A stretch of DNA of 64,000 bases from BRHc4a sp049325055 (lineage in GTDB: Bacteria; Bacillota; Desulfotomaculia; Desulfotomaculales; Desulfocucumaceae). The position numbers and the translations under genes were made by a program. This document shows, piece after piece, positions 8,927-16,967 of this stretch. The notes beneath the pieces are model-generated. The model saw only the letters and a list, made by a program, of their open reading frames with translations, was not told the origin of the DNA and did not search any database. Location of the stretch: assembly GCA_049325055.1 (NCBI GenBank), contig JBMOPB010000024.1:216234-280233 (forward strand), given 5' to 3'. Each line of letters opens with the position of its first letter. The stretch's first letter is position 1.

Positions 8927-10066
8927 ATGTTTTCTGACATAGGCAACCTGGAAAAGATTATAAAGGATACCATCTCCGCTGTAGAATCCGGGAAAAGACA
9001 GGTATTCGACATTGCCGAAAACACCCGGATAGAATACTGCCGGCTGAAAAAGGAACTGGAAGAGGTCCGCAAACAGGTGACCTCCCTGGTGGCGGAGGTT
9101 GACGCCCTGACCGCCGAGGAGAGAAAGGCCCGCATGCGGCTTGCCGAAGTAAGCAAAAATTTTAAAAAATACACCGAAAACGATATTAAAAAGGCATACG
9201 AGGACGCACAGGAGAAGCAGCTCAGGCTGGCCAACCTGAGGGGAAACGAAACACTGCTGCGCTACAAGAGGGACAACCTGGAACAAAGCCTGAGAAGGCT
9301 TGATGGTATGCTGAACAAGGCGGAAAACCTCGCCTCCCAGCTTTCGGTGGTGACTAATTACCTCACCGGAAATCTTATGGACATCTCCAAGAAAATAGAC
9401 GAGATGCAGCAGGTGCAGCAGCTGGGCATAAGCATAATCAAGGCCCAGGAAGAGGAGCGCCGCCGGGTGGCCAGGGACATACACGACGGCCCCGCCCAGC
9501 TGATGGCTAATATAGTCATGAGGGCGGAATTCTGCCTCAAACTGATGGATATAGACCACAACAAGGTCAGGGAGGAACTGCAGGCCCTCCAGCAACTGGT
9601 CCGCCAGAGCCTGCAGGACGTCAGAAAAATTATATTTGACCTGAGGCCCATGGTCCTTGACGACCTTGGGCTGGTGCCGGCGGTAAAGCGTTATGTTGAA
9701 GAATTCCAGGCACAGTACGGCATACCCGTTGAGGTGATGGTCAAGGGTTCGGCCAGGAGATTCTCCATAGCCGCCGAGGTAGCCCTTTTCAGGATAGTGC
9801 AGGAATGCCTCAGCAATATCCGCAAGCACGCCAAGGCCAGCCACATCATGATAAAAATGGAGATCCTGACAGGAAAATTTAACCTGGTGATAAAAGACAA
9901 CGGTATAGGATTCAACATGGAACTGTTAAAAGTCCCGGGTAAGAAGGAATGTTTCGGTATATTGGGAATGAGAGAAAGAACCCAGATATTAAACGGAGAG
10001 TTTAACGTCAGCTCCTCCCCGGGGCAGGGTACGTCAATAAGCATCTCGGTTCCCGTGGAAAATTGA
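8927..10066 (+). CDS. Soluble DegS-type sensor histidine kinase
   Basis: Two-component histidine kinase of the DegS/HisKA_3 class. The first ~180 residues are charged and heptad-rich, a long coiled coil with no membrane segment, as in Bacillus DegS. The phospho-acceptor His lies in RRVARDIHDGPAQ (about residue 186). The ATPase domain follows with VQECLSNIRKHAKA (N box), KDNGIGFNM and GILGMRERTQ. ATG 8927 is preferred, with GGTGA five bases upstream; a GTG at 8918 is also in frame. Its partner regulator begins 38 bases downstream and the Flp/Tad pilus locus follows, so control of pilus genes is likely but inferred only from position. Confidence 0.92.
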   Translation: MFSDIGNLEKIIKDTISAVESGKRQVFDIAENTRIEYCRLKKELEEVRKQVTSLVAEVDALTAEERKARMRLAEVSKNFKKYTENDIKKAYEDAQEKQLRLANLRGNETLLRYKRDNLEQSLRRLDGMLNKAENLASQLSVVTNYLTGNLMDISKKIDEMQQVQQLGISIIKAQEEERRRVARDIHDGPAQLMANIVMRAEFCLKLMDIDHNKVREELQALQQLVRQSLQDVRKIIFDLRPMVLDDLGLVPAVKRYVEEFQAQYGIPVEVMVKGSARRFSIAAEVALFRIVQECLSNIRKHAKASHIMIKMEILTGKFNLVIKDNGIGFNMELLKVPGKKECFGILGMRERTQILNGEFNVSSSPGQGTSISISVPVEN

Positions 10067-10103
10067 CACTGCCCGTAAAATGCAATAGGCGAGGTGGGAA
10101 AGA

Positions 10104-10763
10104 TTGTCTCCGATCAGAGTTTTAATAGCCGACGACCATATGCTTGTGCGGGAGGGTATAATTAAAATACTCTCCCTGGAAGAGGACTTTGAAATTGCGG
10201 GAGAGGCCGGCGACGGCCAGCAGGCTGTTAAAATCGCCCTTGAAAAAGATGTTGACATCGCGCTTCTGGATGTGAACATGCCCATCACCGACGGTATTGA
10301 AGCCTGCCGCTTGATCAAAAAGATCAAGCCTCAAATCGGAATCATCGCCCTCACCATTCACGACCAGGAGGAATATCTCTTTGAATTCATAAGGGCAGGC
10401 GCCTCGGCCTACCTTCTGAAAGATGTGAGCCCCGGCCAACTGGTGGATACCATAAGGGGCGTGGCCGGTGGAAATTCCTACATACCGCCCAAACTCATGG
10501 CCAGCGTTTTCCAGGAAATTAACAGAATATCGGTAAAACAGAACTTTTTCCGCGGCACTGAAGAAGAACAGCTGACACCCAGGGAAATCGAAGTTTTGCA
10601 GCATGTAGCCATGGGAGACTCAAACAAGCTCATCGCCAAAAAACTGTTCATTAGCGAGAAAACCGTTAAAAACCACCTTTACCGAATATTCCAGAAGCTT
10701 AATGTTGAAGATCGAACCCAGGCGGCCCTTTACGCCCTGAAGCACAAAATCGTACACTTTTAA
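10104..10763 (+). CDS. LuxR/DegU-type response regulator
   Basis: Receiver plus LuxR-type HTH, 219 residues. The receiver has the acidic pair LIADDH near residue 10, the phospho-acceptor Asp56 in LLDVNMP and Lys in YLLKDVSPG. The DNA-binding domain begins near 150 (LTPREIEVLQHVAMG, SEKTVKNHLYRIFQKL). The start is TTG at 10104 behind GAGGTGGG. It is transcribed with the kinase gene upstream. An intrinsic terminator follows at 10803, before flp, so the pilus genes need their own promoter or readthrough. Confidence 0.95.
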   Translation: MSPIRVLIADDHMLVREGIIKILSLEEDFEIAGEAGDGQQAVKIALEKDVDIALLDVNMPITDGIEACRLIKKIKPQIGIIALTIHDQEEYLFEFIRAGASAYLLKDVSPGQLVDTIRGVAGGNSYIPPKLMASVFQEINRISVKQNFFRGTEEEQLTPREIEVLQHVAMGDSNKLIAKKLFISEKTVKNHLYRIFQKLNVEDRTQAALYALKHKIVHF

Positions 10764-10802
10764 CGTGTTTGCATTATCTTCATAATTCCATTTTCCGGCC
10801 AG

Positions 10803-10836
10803 TGGGACTTTTATTAAAAGTCCCATCAGTTTTTTT
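10803..10836 (+). terminator. Intrinsic terminator after response regulator
   Basis: TGGGACTTTT and AAAAGTCCCA form a near-perfect stem around ATT, followed within a few bases by a run of seven T. It separates the regulator pair from flp. Confidence 0.85.
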
Positions 10837-10958
10837 GGAGACTTTAGTCCCAATCCCGCTGAGTCCAAAATAGCCAGCATTTTAAGCCTCCGGTAAGATG
10901 TATTGCTTTTTCATTAATGGTAGTATTTAGTCACTAAACCTTGGGAGGCGGTGTAAAA

Positions 10959-11144
10959 ATGAAAAAAATGTTAATGGACCTTTGGAAGGACGAAAGCGGG
11001 CAGGGAATGGCCGAGTACGGCCTCATACTGGCGCTGGTGGCAGTGGTGGCCATCGCGGGATTCCGGCTTCTGGGTTCAGGCGTATCAAAACAGATCAACG
11101 CTGTGGGCAACGAGATTTACAACAGCGCCACCCCCAGTCCCTGA
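10959..11144 (+). CDS. flp: Flp-type pilin
   Basis: Major pilin of an Flp/Tad (type IVc) pilus. The 61-residue product is MKKMLMDLWKDESGQGMAEY followed by a hydrophobic helix (GLILALVAVVAIAGF). The prepilin peptidase cut is expected after the Gly of SGQG, near the Glu/Tyr pair (AEYGL) that marks Flp pilins. GGGAGGCGG lies upstream of ATG 10959; a TTG 18 bases upstream is in frame but overlaps that site. The short C-terminal tail (SATPSP) is polar. The prepilin peptidase gene follows after a strong hairpin. Confidence 0.95.
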   Translation: MKKMLMDLWKDESGQGMAEYGLILALVAVVAIAGFRLLGSGVSKQINAVGNEIYNSATPSP

Positions 11145-11193
11145 TTTTAACATAACCGATATAATTCATAACTCTTAAACCCTAATACCTGCG

Positions 11194-11217
11194 CCCTACT
11201 TAAGCCATTAAGTAGGG
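11194..11217 (+). promoter_or_regulatory. Perfect hairpin between flp and cpaA
   Basis: A perfect 10-bp stem (CCCTACTTAA / TTAAGTAGGG) with a four-base GCCA loop lies 50 bases after the pilin stop. No T run follows, so it is not a classical terminator. A role as attenuator or mRNA-stability element that keeps pilin message in excess is plausible but inferred. Confidence 0.6.
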
Positions 11218-11246
11218 TTACTCATTAATGGAAAGGTAATTTAACC

Positions 11247-11804
11247 ATGGAACAACTCATGCATGCAGAACTGGGATTTCCAGACTACCTGCTGATACTG
11301 CTGCTGGTAATCTGCATCGTGACCGATATTAAAAGCAGGCGCATTTACAACAACGTCCTGATCCCTTTCCTGATCACCGCCCTGGTGGCCAATTTCCTGG
11401 CCGGAGGATGGCAAAACCTGGTTGAGAGCCTGAAAGGATTGATTTTGGGGCTGGCCATGCTGATAATCCCCTTTGCCAGGGGCGGCATGGGGGCGGGGGA
11501 CGTAAAGCTGCTGGCAGTGATAGGGGGAATAAAGGGGCCGGCCTTTGTGGTAAACACATTTCTGGCCGGAGCCCTGGCCGGGGGCGTGATTGCCCTTTTC
11601 CTCCTGGCCGTGAACGGGCGGCTGACGGCAACCCTCTCCCGCGGCCTCGGGCTGATATCCGGAATACTAATCAGGTACGGAATAATGATCAGGTCAAAAA
11701 ACAGCGTTGAGAAAAAGAAGCCCCTGTACTTCCCTTACACACTGGCAATCGGGGCCGGCACGGCGGCGGCATACTCATTCAGCCTGCAGGCACTGCTGAG
11801 GTGA
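11247..11804 (+). CDS. cpaA: Prepilin peptidase (A24 family, CpaA/TadV type)
   Basis: Aspartic membrane peptidase that cleaves Flp prepilin and pseudopilins. The 185 residues are strongly hydrophobic with about six membrane segments. The two catalytic Asp residues are visible: the first in VICIVTDIKSRRI, the second in the GxGD motif GMGAGDVKLL. It lacks the N-terminal methylase domain of type IV pilus PilD, as expected for TadV/CpaA. The start at 11247 places it second in the pilus operon, four bases from tadE. Confidence 0.93.
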   Translation: MEQLMHAELGFPDYLLILLLVICIVTDIKSRRIYNNVLIPFLITALVANFLAGGWQNLVESLKGLILGLAMLIIPFARGGMGAGDVKLLAVIGGIKGPAFVVNTFLAGALAGGVIALFLLAVNGRLTATLSRGLGLISGILIRYGIMIRSKNSVEKKKPLYFPYTLAIGAGTAAAYSFSLQALLR

Positions 11805-11808
11805 TATT

Positions 11809-12204
11809 ATGAAACGTCTGTTTATTAAGGACCAGCGGGGCCAGGCCCTGGTTGAGCTGGCCCTGGTCCTTCCGGTACTGCTGGTGCTCTTTATGGGGAC
11901 GGTGGAATTCGGAAGGATATTTCACTCCTACCTGGTTATCACCAACGCTTCCAGGGAGGGAGCAAGGGTGGCGGTGCTGGGCGGCACCGACACCGCCATC
12001 TCAAACAGGGTCGGTCAGGTGACTGGAAGCCTCGACTCAGCCAGACTACAGACCACTGTAACACCGGTGCCCGCCGACAGAAAATCCGGCGCCCTGGCCA
12101 CCGTTGAAGTCCGCTACCAGGTAAACCTGGTATTTCCCCTTTTCGATGTGTTTATACCCGACCCTCTGCCTATCAGGTCCAGCACAACAATGCGGGTTGA
12201 ATGA
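11809..12204 (+). CDS. tadE: TadE-like pilus assembly protein
   Basis: TadE-like pseudopilin, 131 residues. It begins MKRLFIKDQRGQALVELALV, with the TadE signature (RGQALVE) and a single hydrophobic helix, then EFGRIFHSYLVITNASREGAR, the conserved helix of the family. GAGGTGAT overlaps the end of cpaA as its binding site, and its stop overlaps the next start (ATGA). Confidence 0.9.
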   Translation: MKRLFIKDQRGQALVELALVLPVLLVLFMGTVEFGRIFHSYLVITNASREGARVAVLGGTDTAISNRVGQVTGSLDSARLQTTVTPVPADRKSGALATVEVRYQVNLVFPLFDVFIPDPLPIRSSTTMRVE

Positions 12205-13139
12205 AGGGGGGTATGGCTTTGTCCAATATTATCGAAGGGTTTTGGAAAGACCAGCGGGGTTTCTCACTATTCATGGTAGGCATGGGAATAATGGCCCTTT
12301 TCGGAATGGCCGCGCTGGTGACCGATTTTGGCCGGATTGCCCTCGTAAGGCAGCGCCTGGTAAACGCGGTGGACAGCGCCACTCTGGCGGCGGCCCGGGA
12401 CCTCGCCCTCATTTCCGATCCTTATACCCGCGAAATGACGGCCCGCCAGAGGGCGGTGGACATCGCCTCGGCCAACGGGGCCCCATCCCGAGGAATCACT
12501 GTTAACATATCAAACACCAGGATCTCCGTGGACGCCGAGGACACGGTGGACCTTATAATGTCCAGGGCCTTTGGCGTAAACCAGAGGACGGTAAGGGCCC
12601 ACGCGGCTGCACAGGTGGGAAGCATCACTTCCTACCGGGGGGTCACCCCGCTTACCATAAGGGAACAGCCCCTTATATACGGTCAATTGGTAACCCTCAA
12701 ATACGGCTCCCCGGACTCCCCCGGAAACTTCGGGGCCCTGGCCCTGTCCGGAAGGGGAAGCAGGAACTATAAGCACAACCTCATCAACGGTTTTTCAGAG
12801 ATCGTTAAACTGGGAGATATCATCGACACCGAGCCGGGAAATATGAACGGCCCCACCGACGGCATAGACGAGAGGCTCGACCGCTGCACCAGCGGGTGCA
12901 CCTTCGACAGCTTCGAGCCCAATTGTCCTAAAATACTGGTGTTACCAACCCATACAAACGACCTGCAGGGCCGTGATCAGATACAGGTAAGCGGGTTCGC
13001 CACCTTTTTCGTGGACAGGGAGGCCACCAGCAGTGCCGATGACGAGATAAAAGGGTATTTCGTCCGCATGGCCGCCGAGGGGGACCCGGATTTCGTGAAG
13101 CCGGTGACCAGCCTTTACGGCGCAAAACTGGTTGAGTGA
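12201..13139 (+). CDS. TadG-like pilus assembly protein
   Basis: Membrane-anchored Flp pilus protein with a TadG-like N-terminus: RGFSLFMVGMGIMALFGMAA, then VTDFGRIALVRQRLVNAVDSA and ATLAAARDLAL. One N-terminal transmembrane helix carries a large extracytoplasmic part of about 260 residues. This holds at least three Cys (CTSGC, FEPNC) that could form disulfides. Starts at 12201 (ATGA overlap with tadE), 12213 and TTG 12220 are all in frame; the last has the best spacing from AAGGGGGG. No von Willebrand factor domain motif was recognised, so it may be a minor pilin-like or anchoring protein. Confidence 0.82.
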   Translation: MKGGMALSNIIEGFWKDQRGFSLFMVGMGIMALFGMAALVTDFGRIALVRQRLVNAVDSATLAAARDLALISDPYTREMTARQRAVDIASANGAPSRGITVNISNTRISVDAEDTVDLIMSRAFGVNQRTVRAHAAAQVGSITSYRGVTPLTIREQPLIYGQLVTLKYGSPDSPGNFGALALSGRGSRNYKHNLINGFSEIVKLGDIIDTEPGNMNGPTDGIDERLDRCTSGCTFDSFEPNCPKILVLPTHTNDLQGRDQIQVSGFATFFVDREATSSADDEIKGYFVRMAAEGDPDFVKPVTSLYGAKLVE

Positions 13140-13166
13140 CAAAAAGAATAACCGGGAGATGAAACA

Positions 13167-13871
13167 ATGAAAGGCAGAATAAACATAATACTCGTTGTGG
13201 CCGTGCTTTTCGGGCTGGTGGCCGCATGGGGGACATACCAGTACTTAAAACATATAGAAAAAACCTATAAGTCATCCGGAGATTTTGTCAAGGTAGCCGT
13301 GGCCAAGGTAAAAATACCGGCCCGCCAGGTAATAAACGACCAGATGGTGGAATTTACAGAGATGCCTTCCAACTATGTTAACCCGGCGGTGCTGGGAAAC
13401 CCTGGCGATGTACTGGGAAAAATAGCAAAGTCCGATATTTACCCGGGTGAACAAATAATCAAAAACAAAATAGCCGGCGCCAACGACCCGGGAGAGGGGC
13501 TGGCCATGATGGTGGAGCCCGGCCGCAGGGCCATGACCGTGGCGGTAAACGACGTCACCGGCGTCGCGGGAATGCTCAGGCCCGGAGACATGGTGGACGT
13601 CCTTGGCACTGTGGTGGTTGGCAAGGACACCCTGACATCGCTGATAGTCCAGAATATCAAGATTCTGGCGGTAAACAGGGTTACTAACAACTCGTCCAGC
13701 GATAACAAGCAGCCCCAGACAGGAACCCTCACCCTGTCCCTTACACCGACCGAGGCACAGCAGGTGACCCTGGCATCGGAAAAAGGCACCATCCGGGTCC
13801 TTCTCCGCACCCCGGCCGATACTGAAAGAGTTAATGTCCCGTCTTCAAATATCAACCACCTGGTCAGGTAA
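13167..13871 (+). CDS. cpaB: Flp pilus assembly protein CpaB (RcpC)
   Basis: CpaB/RcpC family, 234 residues. An N-terminal transmembrane helix (IILVVAVLFGLVAAW) precedes an SAF domain (VAKVKIPARQVINDQMVEF, YPGEQIIKNKI). Then comes the RcpC-type domain with GRRAMTVAVNDVTGVAGMLRPGDMVDVLGT. In diderms the family sits near the secretin; here no secretin is encoded, so it probably acts at the membrane-wall interface. GGGAGATG provides the binding site for ATG 13167. Confidence 0.92.
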   Translation: MKGRINIILVVAVLFGLVAAWGTYQYLKHIEKTYKSSGDFVKVAVAKVKIPARQVINDQMVEFTEMPSNYVNPAVLGNPGDVLGKIAKSDIYPGEQIIKNKIAGANDPGEGLAMMVEPGRRAMTVAVNDVTGVAGMLRPGDMVDVLGTVVVGKDTLTSLIVQNIKILAVNRVTNNSSSDNKQPQTGTLTLSLTPTEAQQVTLASEKGTIRVLLRTPADTERVNVPSSNINHLVR

Positions 13872-13877
13872 ATAAGG

Positions 13878-13934
13878 AATGGGGACACACCTGCTGAAGG
13901 CTAAGTCATCCTCTTAAGACAGGAATGTCCCCGA
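13878..13934. repeat. GGGGACA/TGTCCCC palindromic repeat
   Basis: GGGGACACACCT at 13881-13892 and AGGAATGTCCCC near 13921-13932 form an interrupted inverted repeat between cpaB and cpaE. The same words recur at 32174-32245. This is typical of REP-type repeats moved by IS200-like transposases, which is inference. Confidence 0.55.
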
Positions 13935-13949
13935 AAATATGGAGGTGAA

Positions 13950-15179
13950 ATGATGAGCGCCATTACAGTTCTTATCGCAGACGACATTCCCGGGACAAGG
14001 GAAGACATTAAAAGGCTTCTGTACTTCGAAGACGACATCAAGATAGTGGGCGAAGCCGGAGACGGCGACGAGGCGGTAAAACTCTCCGAATCCCTAAAGC
14101 CCGACGTTATTCTGATGGATGTAAATATGCCGAGGATGGACGGTATTAAGGCATCCGAGCTGATTACGGTCAAAAACCCCGAATCCGCCATAGTTATCGT
14201 ATCAATACAGGGCGAGCAGGAATACCTGCGCAAGGCCATGGCCGCCGGGGCCAGGGACTACCTGGTGAAACCCTTCAGCAGCGGCGAGCTGGCTGAAACC
14301 ATACGTAAGGTCAGCGATTACTCCAGAAGGCGCCGCCTTCATCTTGTGGAGGGGATCGGCGCTGCACCGGCAGCACCGGTAAGAGATCCCGGAAGGATAA
14401 TTACCTTTTTTTCCACCAAGGGCGGGGTTGGAAAAACCATGGCCGCCTGCAACCTGGCCATCAGCCTGGTGCAAAAGTCCCGGAAAAAGGTGGCCCTTGT
14501 GGACATGGACCTGCAGGGCGGCGACGTATCCATATTCATGAATATTTCCAGCAAGGGTGGGCTGGCTGAGGTTGTCCAGGAAACCGAGTACTCCGACCCC
14601 TCCCTGCTTGAAACCTATTTCTGCCCCCACATGTCCGGCGTCAGGGTCATGCCCGCCCCCGGTTCCCCCGAGCAGGCCGAGCTGATCACGGCCGCCCACA
14701 CCGAAGGCATTCTGACCGCCCTTAAGGAATCCTACGACTATATCGTGGTGGACACTCCCGCGGCCTTAAACGAAGTTACGCTAACCTGCCTGGAGGTATC
14801 CGACCAGATACTGGTTATGTTGAACCAGGAACTCCCCACCTTGAGGCACGCCAGGGTCAATATGGAAATACTGGAAAAACTGAGCCTTACCTTTAAGAGT
14901 AAACTCATACTGAACAGGTTCAGGAACGACGGCATCAAGCTCAAAGACCTGGAAAAGAATATAAATACATCTATATCCGGAACGCTTCCCGAAGACACGG
15001 AAACTGTCTCGGCATCCATCAACAAAGGGTATCCCTTTGTGCTTACCCGTCCATCCGCAGAAATCACAAGATCCATTAACGACCTTGCCTCCTCCCTGGT
15101 AGCGACCTCGGACCTGCCTAAAGAGGAAAAGGAGACTCAGCCCCGCAAATCCATAATAGGGAAACTGTTCAGCTTTTAA
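13950..15179 (+). CDS. cpaE: CpaE/TadZ-like ATPase with intact receiver domain
   Basis: Pilus localisation protein made of a response-regulator receiver (residues 1-125) and a MinD/ParA-like ATPase (about 150-380), 409 residues. The receiver keeps the acidic pair (IADDIPG), Asp57 in LMDVNMPRMDG and Lys in YLVKPFSSGE, whereas many CpaE receivers are degenerate. The ATPase has the deviant Walker A FSTKGGVGKTM, LVDMDLQGGD and VVDTPAAL. GGAGGTG precedes ATG 13950 (13953 equally possible). It may link phosphorylation, perhaps by the upstream kinase, to polar pilus assembly; that link is inferred. Confidence 0.92.
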   Translation: MMSAITVLIADDIPGTREDIKRLLYFEDDIKIVGEAGDGDEAVKLSESLKPDVILMDVNMPRMDGIKASELITVKNPESAIVIVSIQGEQEYLRKAMAAGARDYLVKPFSSGELAETIRKVSDYSRRRRLHLVEGIGAAPAAPVRDPGRIITFFSTKGGVGKTMAACNLAISLVQKSRKKVALVDMDLQGGDVSIFMNISSKGGLAEVVQETEYSDPSLLETYFCPHMSGVRVMPAPGSPEQAELITAAHTEGILTALKESYDYIVVDTPAALNEVTLTCLEVSDQILVMLNQELPTLRHARVNMEILEKLSLTFKSKLILNRFRNDGIKLKDLEKNINTSISGTLPEDTETVSASINKGYPFVLTRPSAEITRSINDLASSLVATSDLPKEEKETQPRKSIIGKLFSF

Positions 15180-15197
15180 AAGCGGAGGTAGCATGAC

Positions 15198-16574
15198 ATG
15201 TCGCTGTTAAAAAGACTGGAACAACAGGCTGCCGTAAAAAAAGAGGTCCCGGTGCTGAAAAGCCTGCCCGAGCGGCCCCATGCCCAGGCCGGAGCCCTTT
15301 GGCCAAGAAAGGACCCATACCAGGACCTCAAAAACAACCTGCATAAAAAGGTAATCGCTGAGCTTGCCCCGGACAGCAAAGACAGCGACATCGAACAGAC
15401 ATCCCAAAAAATAGCCACGCTGGTAAACGAACTCCTGGACAGGGAGGGCGGGCATCTCCCCCGCCACGAAAAGCAGCGCATCTCCGCCGAAATCGTGGAT
15501 GAGGCCATAGGTTTCGGCCCCATCACCCCGCTTTTAAGAGACCCTTCCATAAGCGAGGTAATGGTTAACGGCCCTCACCTGGTCTATATCGAGAGGAACG
15601 GGAAGCTTGAAAAAACCGACGTATGCTTCCGCGACAACAACCACGTACTGCACATCATAGAAAAAATAGTGGCCCCCATAGGAAGGCGCATAGACGAGAG
15701 CATGCCCATGGTGGACGCGAGGCTTCCGGACGGATCCAGGGTGAACGCCATAATCCCCCCCCTGGCCTTAAACGGCCCAACCATCACCATAAGGAAGTTC
15801 TTCCGGGACCCTTTGTCCATAGACGACCTGGTGAGTTTCGGGAGCCTGACAGGCACCATGGCCACGTTCATGGAGGCCTGCGTCAGGGGCCGCATGAACG
15901 TGGTGGTTTCGGGGGGAACCGGAAGCGGAAAGACCACCACCCTTAACATACTGTCATCCTTCATACCCAGCGACGAAAGGATCGTCACCATAGAGGACGC
16001 CGCCGAGCTGCAGCTCCGGCAGGAACACCTGGTGACACTGGAAAGCCGCCCCCCCAACCTGGAGGGAAAGGGCGCCATTACCATCAGGGACCTGGTCAGA
16101 AACGCCCTGCGCATGAGGCCGGACCGTATCATAGTGGGCGAAGTGCGATCCGGCGAGGCACTGGATATGCTCCAGGCCATGAACACCGGCCACGATGGAT
16201 CGCTTACCACCGGCCACGCCAACTCGCCCAGGGATATGCTGTCAAGGCTGGAGACAATGGTGCTCATGGCCGGAATGGAACTGCCGGTGCGGGCTATAAG
16301 GGACCAGATATCTTCGGCCATTGACCTGATTATACAGCAAAACCGCTTCCGGGACGGTAGCAGGAAAATAACGCACATAACCGAGGTCCAGGGCATGGAG
16401 GGAGATGTCATAGTGCTCCAGGACATATTCGTATTCCGGCAGACCGGGGTGGACGAGAACGGAAAGGTGCAGGGACACTACATGGCCACCGGGATACGCC
16501 CCAAATTATATTCCCGCCTGGAGGAAGCGGGGATCCAATTGGATCACACCATTTTTGTGCCGTCAATAGTTTAA
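15198..16574 (+). CDS. cpaF: Flp pilus secretion ATPase CpaF/TadA
   Basis: Hexameric ATPase driving Flp pilus assembly, 458 residues. An N-terminal helical domain (about 60-140) precedes the motor domain. This contains LLRDPSISEVMVNGP, the Walker A VSGGTGSGKTT near 240, the Asp-box IVTIEDAAELQL, the Walker B region RPDRIIVGEVRSGEALDML and the His-box GSLTTGHANSP. GGAGGT with 8-base spacing precedes ATG 15198. It is followed by about 390 non-coding bases before tadB, unusual inside this otherwise tight operon. Confidence 0.95.
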   Translation: MSLLKRLEQQAAVKKEVPVLKSLPERPHAQAGALWPRKDPYQDLKNNLHKKVIAELAPDSKDSDIEQTSQKIATLVNELLDREGGHLPRHEKQRISAEIVDEAIGFGPITPLLRDPSISEVMVNGPHLVYIERNGKLEKTDVCFRDNNHVLHIIEKIVAPIGRRIDESMPMVDARLPDGSRVNAIIPPLALNGPTITIRKFFRDPLSIDDLVSFGSLTGTMATFMEACVRGRMNVVVSGGTGSGKTTTLNILSSFIPSDERIVTIEDAAELQLRQEHLVTLESRPPNLEGKGAITIRDLVRNALRMRPDRIIVGEVRSGEALDMLQAMNTGHDGSLTTGHANSPRDMLSRLETMVLMAGMELPVRAIRDQISSAIDLIIQQNRFRDGSRKITHITEVQGMEGDVIVLQDIFVFRQTGVDENGKVQGHYMATGIRPKLYSRLEEAGIQLDHTIFVPSIV

Positions 16575-16611
16575 AATCCTGGATTTTACCATAAAAATAG
16601 AACAACAGATT

Positions 16612-16860
16612 CGACGGACATGCATAAAGGGATAGGAGTCTATAGGTCAGGCGGACTGTCCGGAGGCTGTTACCCGGCTCTCGGCGAAGGAGTATACGGA
16701 ATGACGGACCGGATGCAGGACGCATCCGGTAGCCCGAACCAGCGCATGGATGTGCTGTTGAGGGCGGTCGGCAGTCCGTGGACGGCGAGCATAGAGCCGG
16801 TTCAGCCGGAGATCCAGGTAGCCGGAGCTATACTCCTAGCACTGCCCCAAAGCATGAAAC
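16612..16860 (+). ncRNA. Candidate structured RNA element, copy A (between cpaF and tadB)
   Basis: Non-coding stretch with two modules that recur, in the same order, at 32262-32560. Module 1 (16616-16700) shares GACATGCATA, a CGGA-loop-TCCG hairpin, GCTGTTA and GGCGAAGGAG-ATACG with copy B. Module 2 (16764-16840) shares GAGCATAGAG and GTTCAGCCGGAG. A perfect 9-bp hairpin (ACCGGATGC/GCATCCGGT) lies at 16708-16730. A 99-residue frame spans it, but it has no binding site and no recognisable family. I do not recognise a known riboswitch or RNA family; the strand is inferred from the operon. It could also be a mobile repeat. Confidence 0.5.
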
Positions 16861-16908
16861 CAACCATTTTCATTGTTCCGTGGTGCCGTATTGCAACGGC
16901 ATGGAGGT

Positions 16909-16928
16909 CCGGATTCTGAATTCTGACA
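16909..16928. repeat. ATTCTG-type dispersed repeat
   Basis: CCGGATTCTGAATTCTGACA, a short member of the dispersed ATTCTG family, lies just upstream of tadB and downstream of the candidate RNA. Confidence 0.6.
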
Positions 16929-16967
16929 GAAAAGTTTTACAGTTTATCAACAGTAGAGGTGTTGCCG

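Noticed and set aside
16612..16860. c-di-GMP, THF, glycine, TPP, SAM or T-box riboswitch in the cpaF-tadB gap
   Set aside because: None of the conserved core words of these families is present.
16620..16919. 99-codon frame across the candidate RNA
   Set aside because: No ribosome binding site, no recognisable motif, and the sequence is conserved as nucleotides (hairpins), not as protein, with the copy at 32.3 kb.
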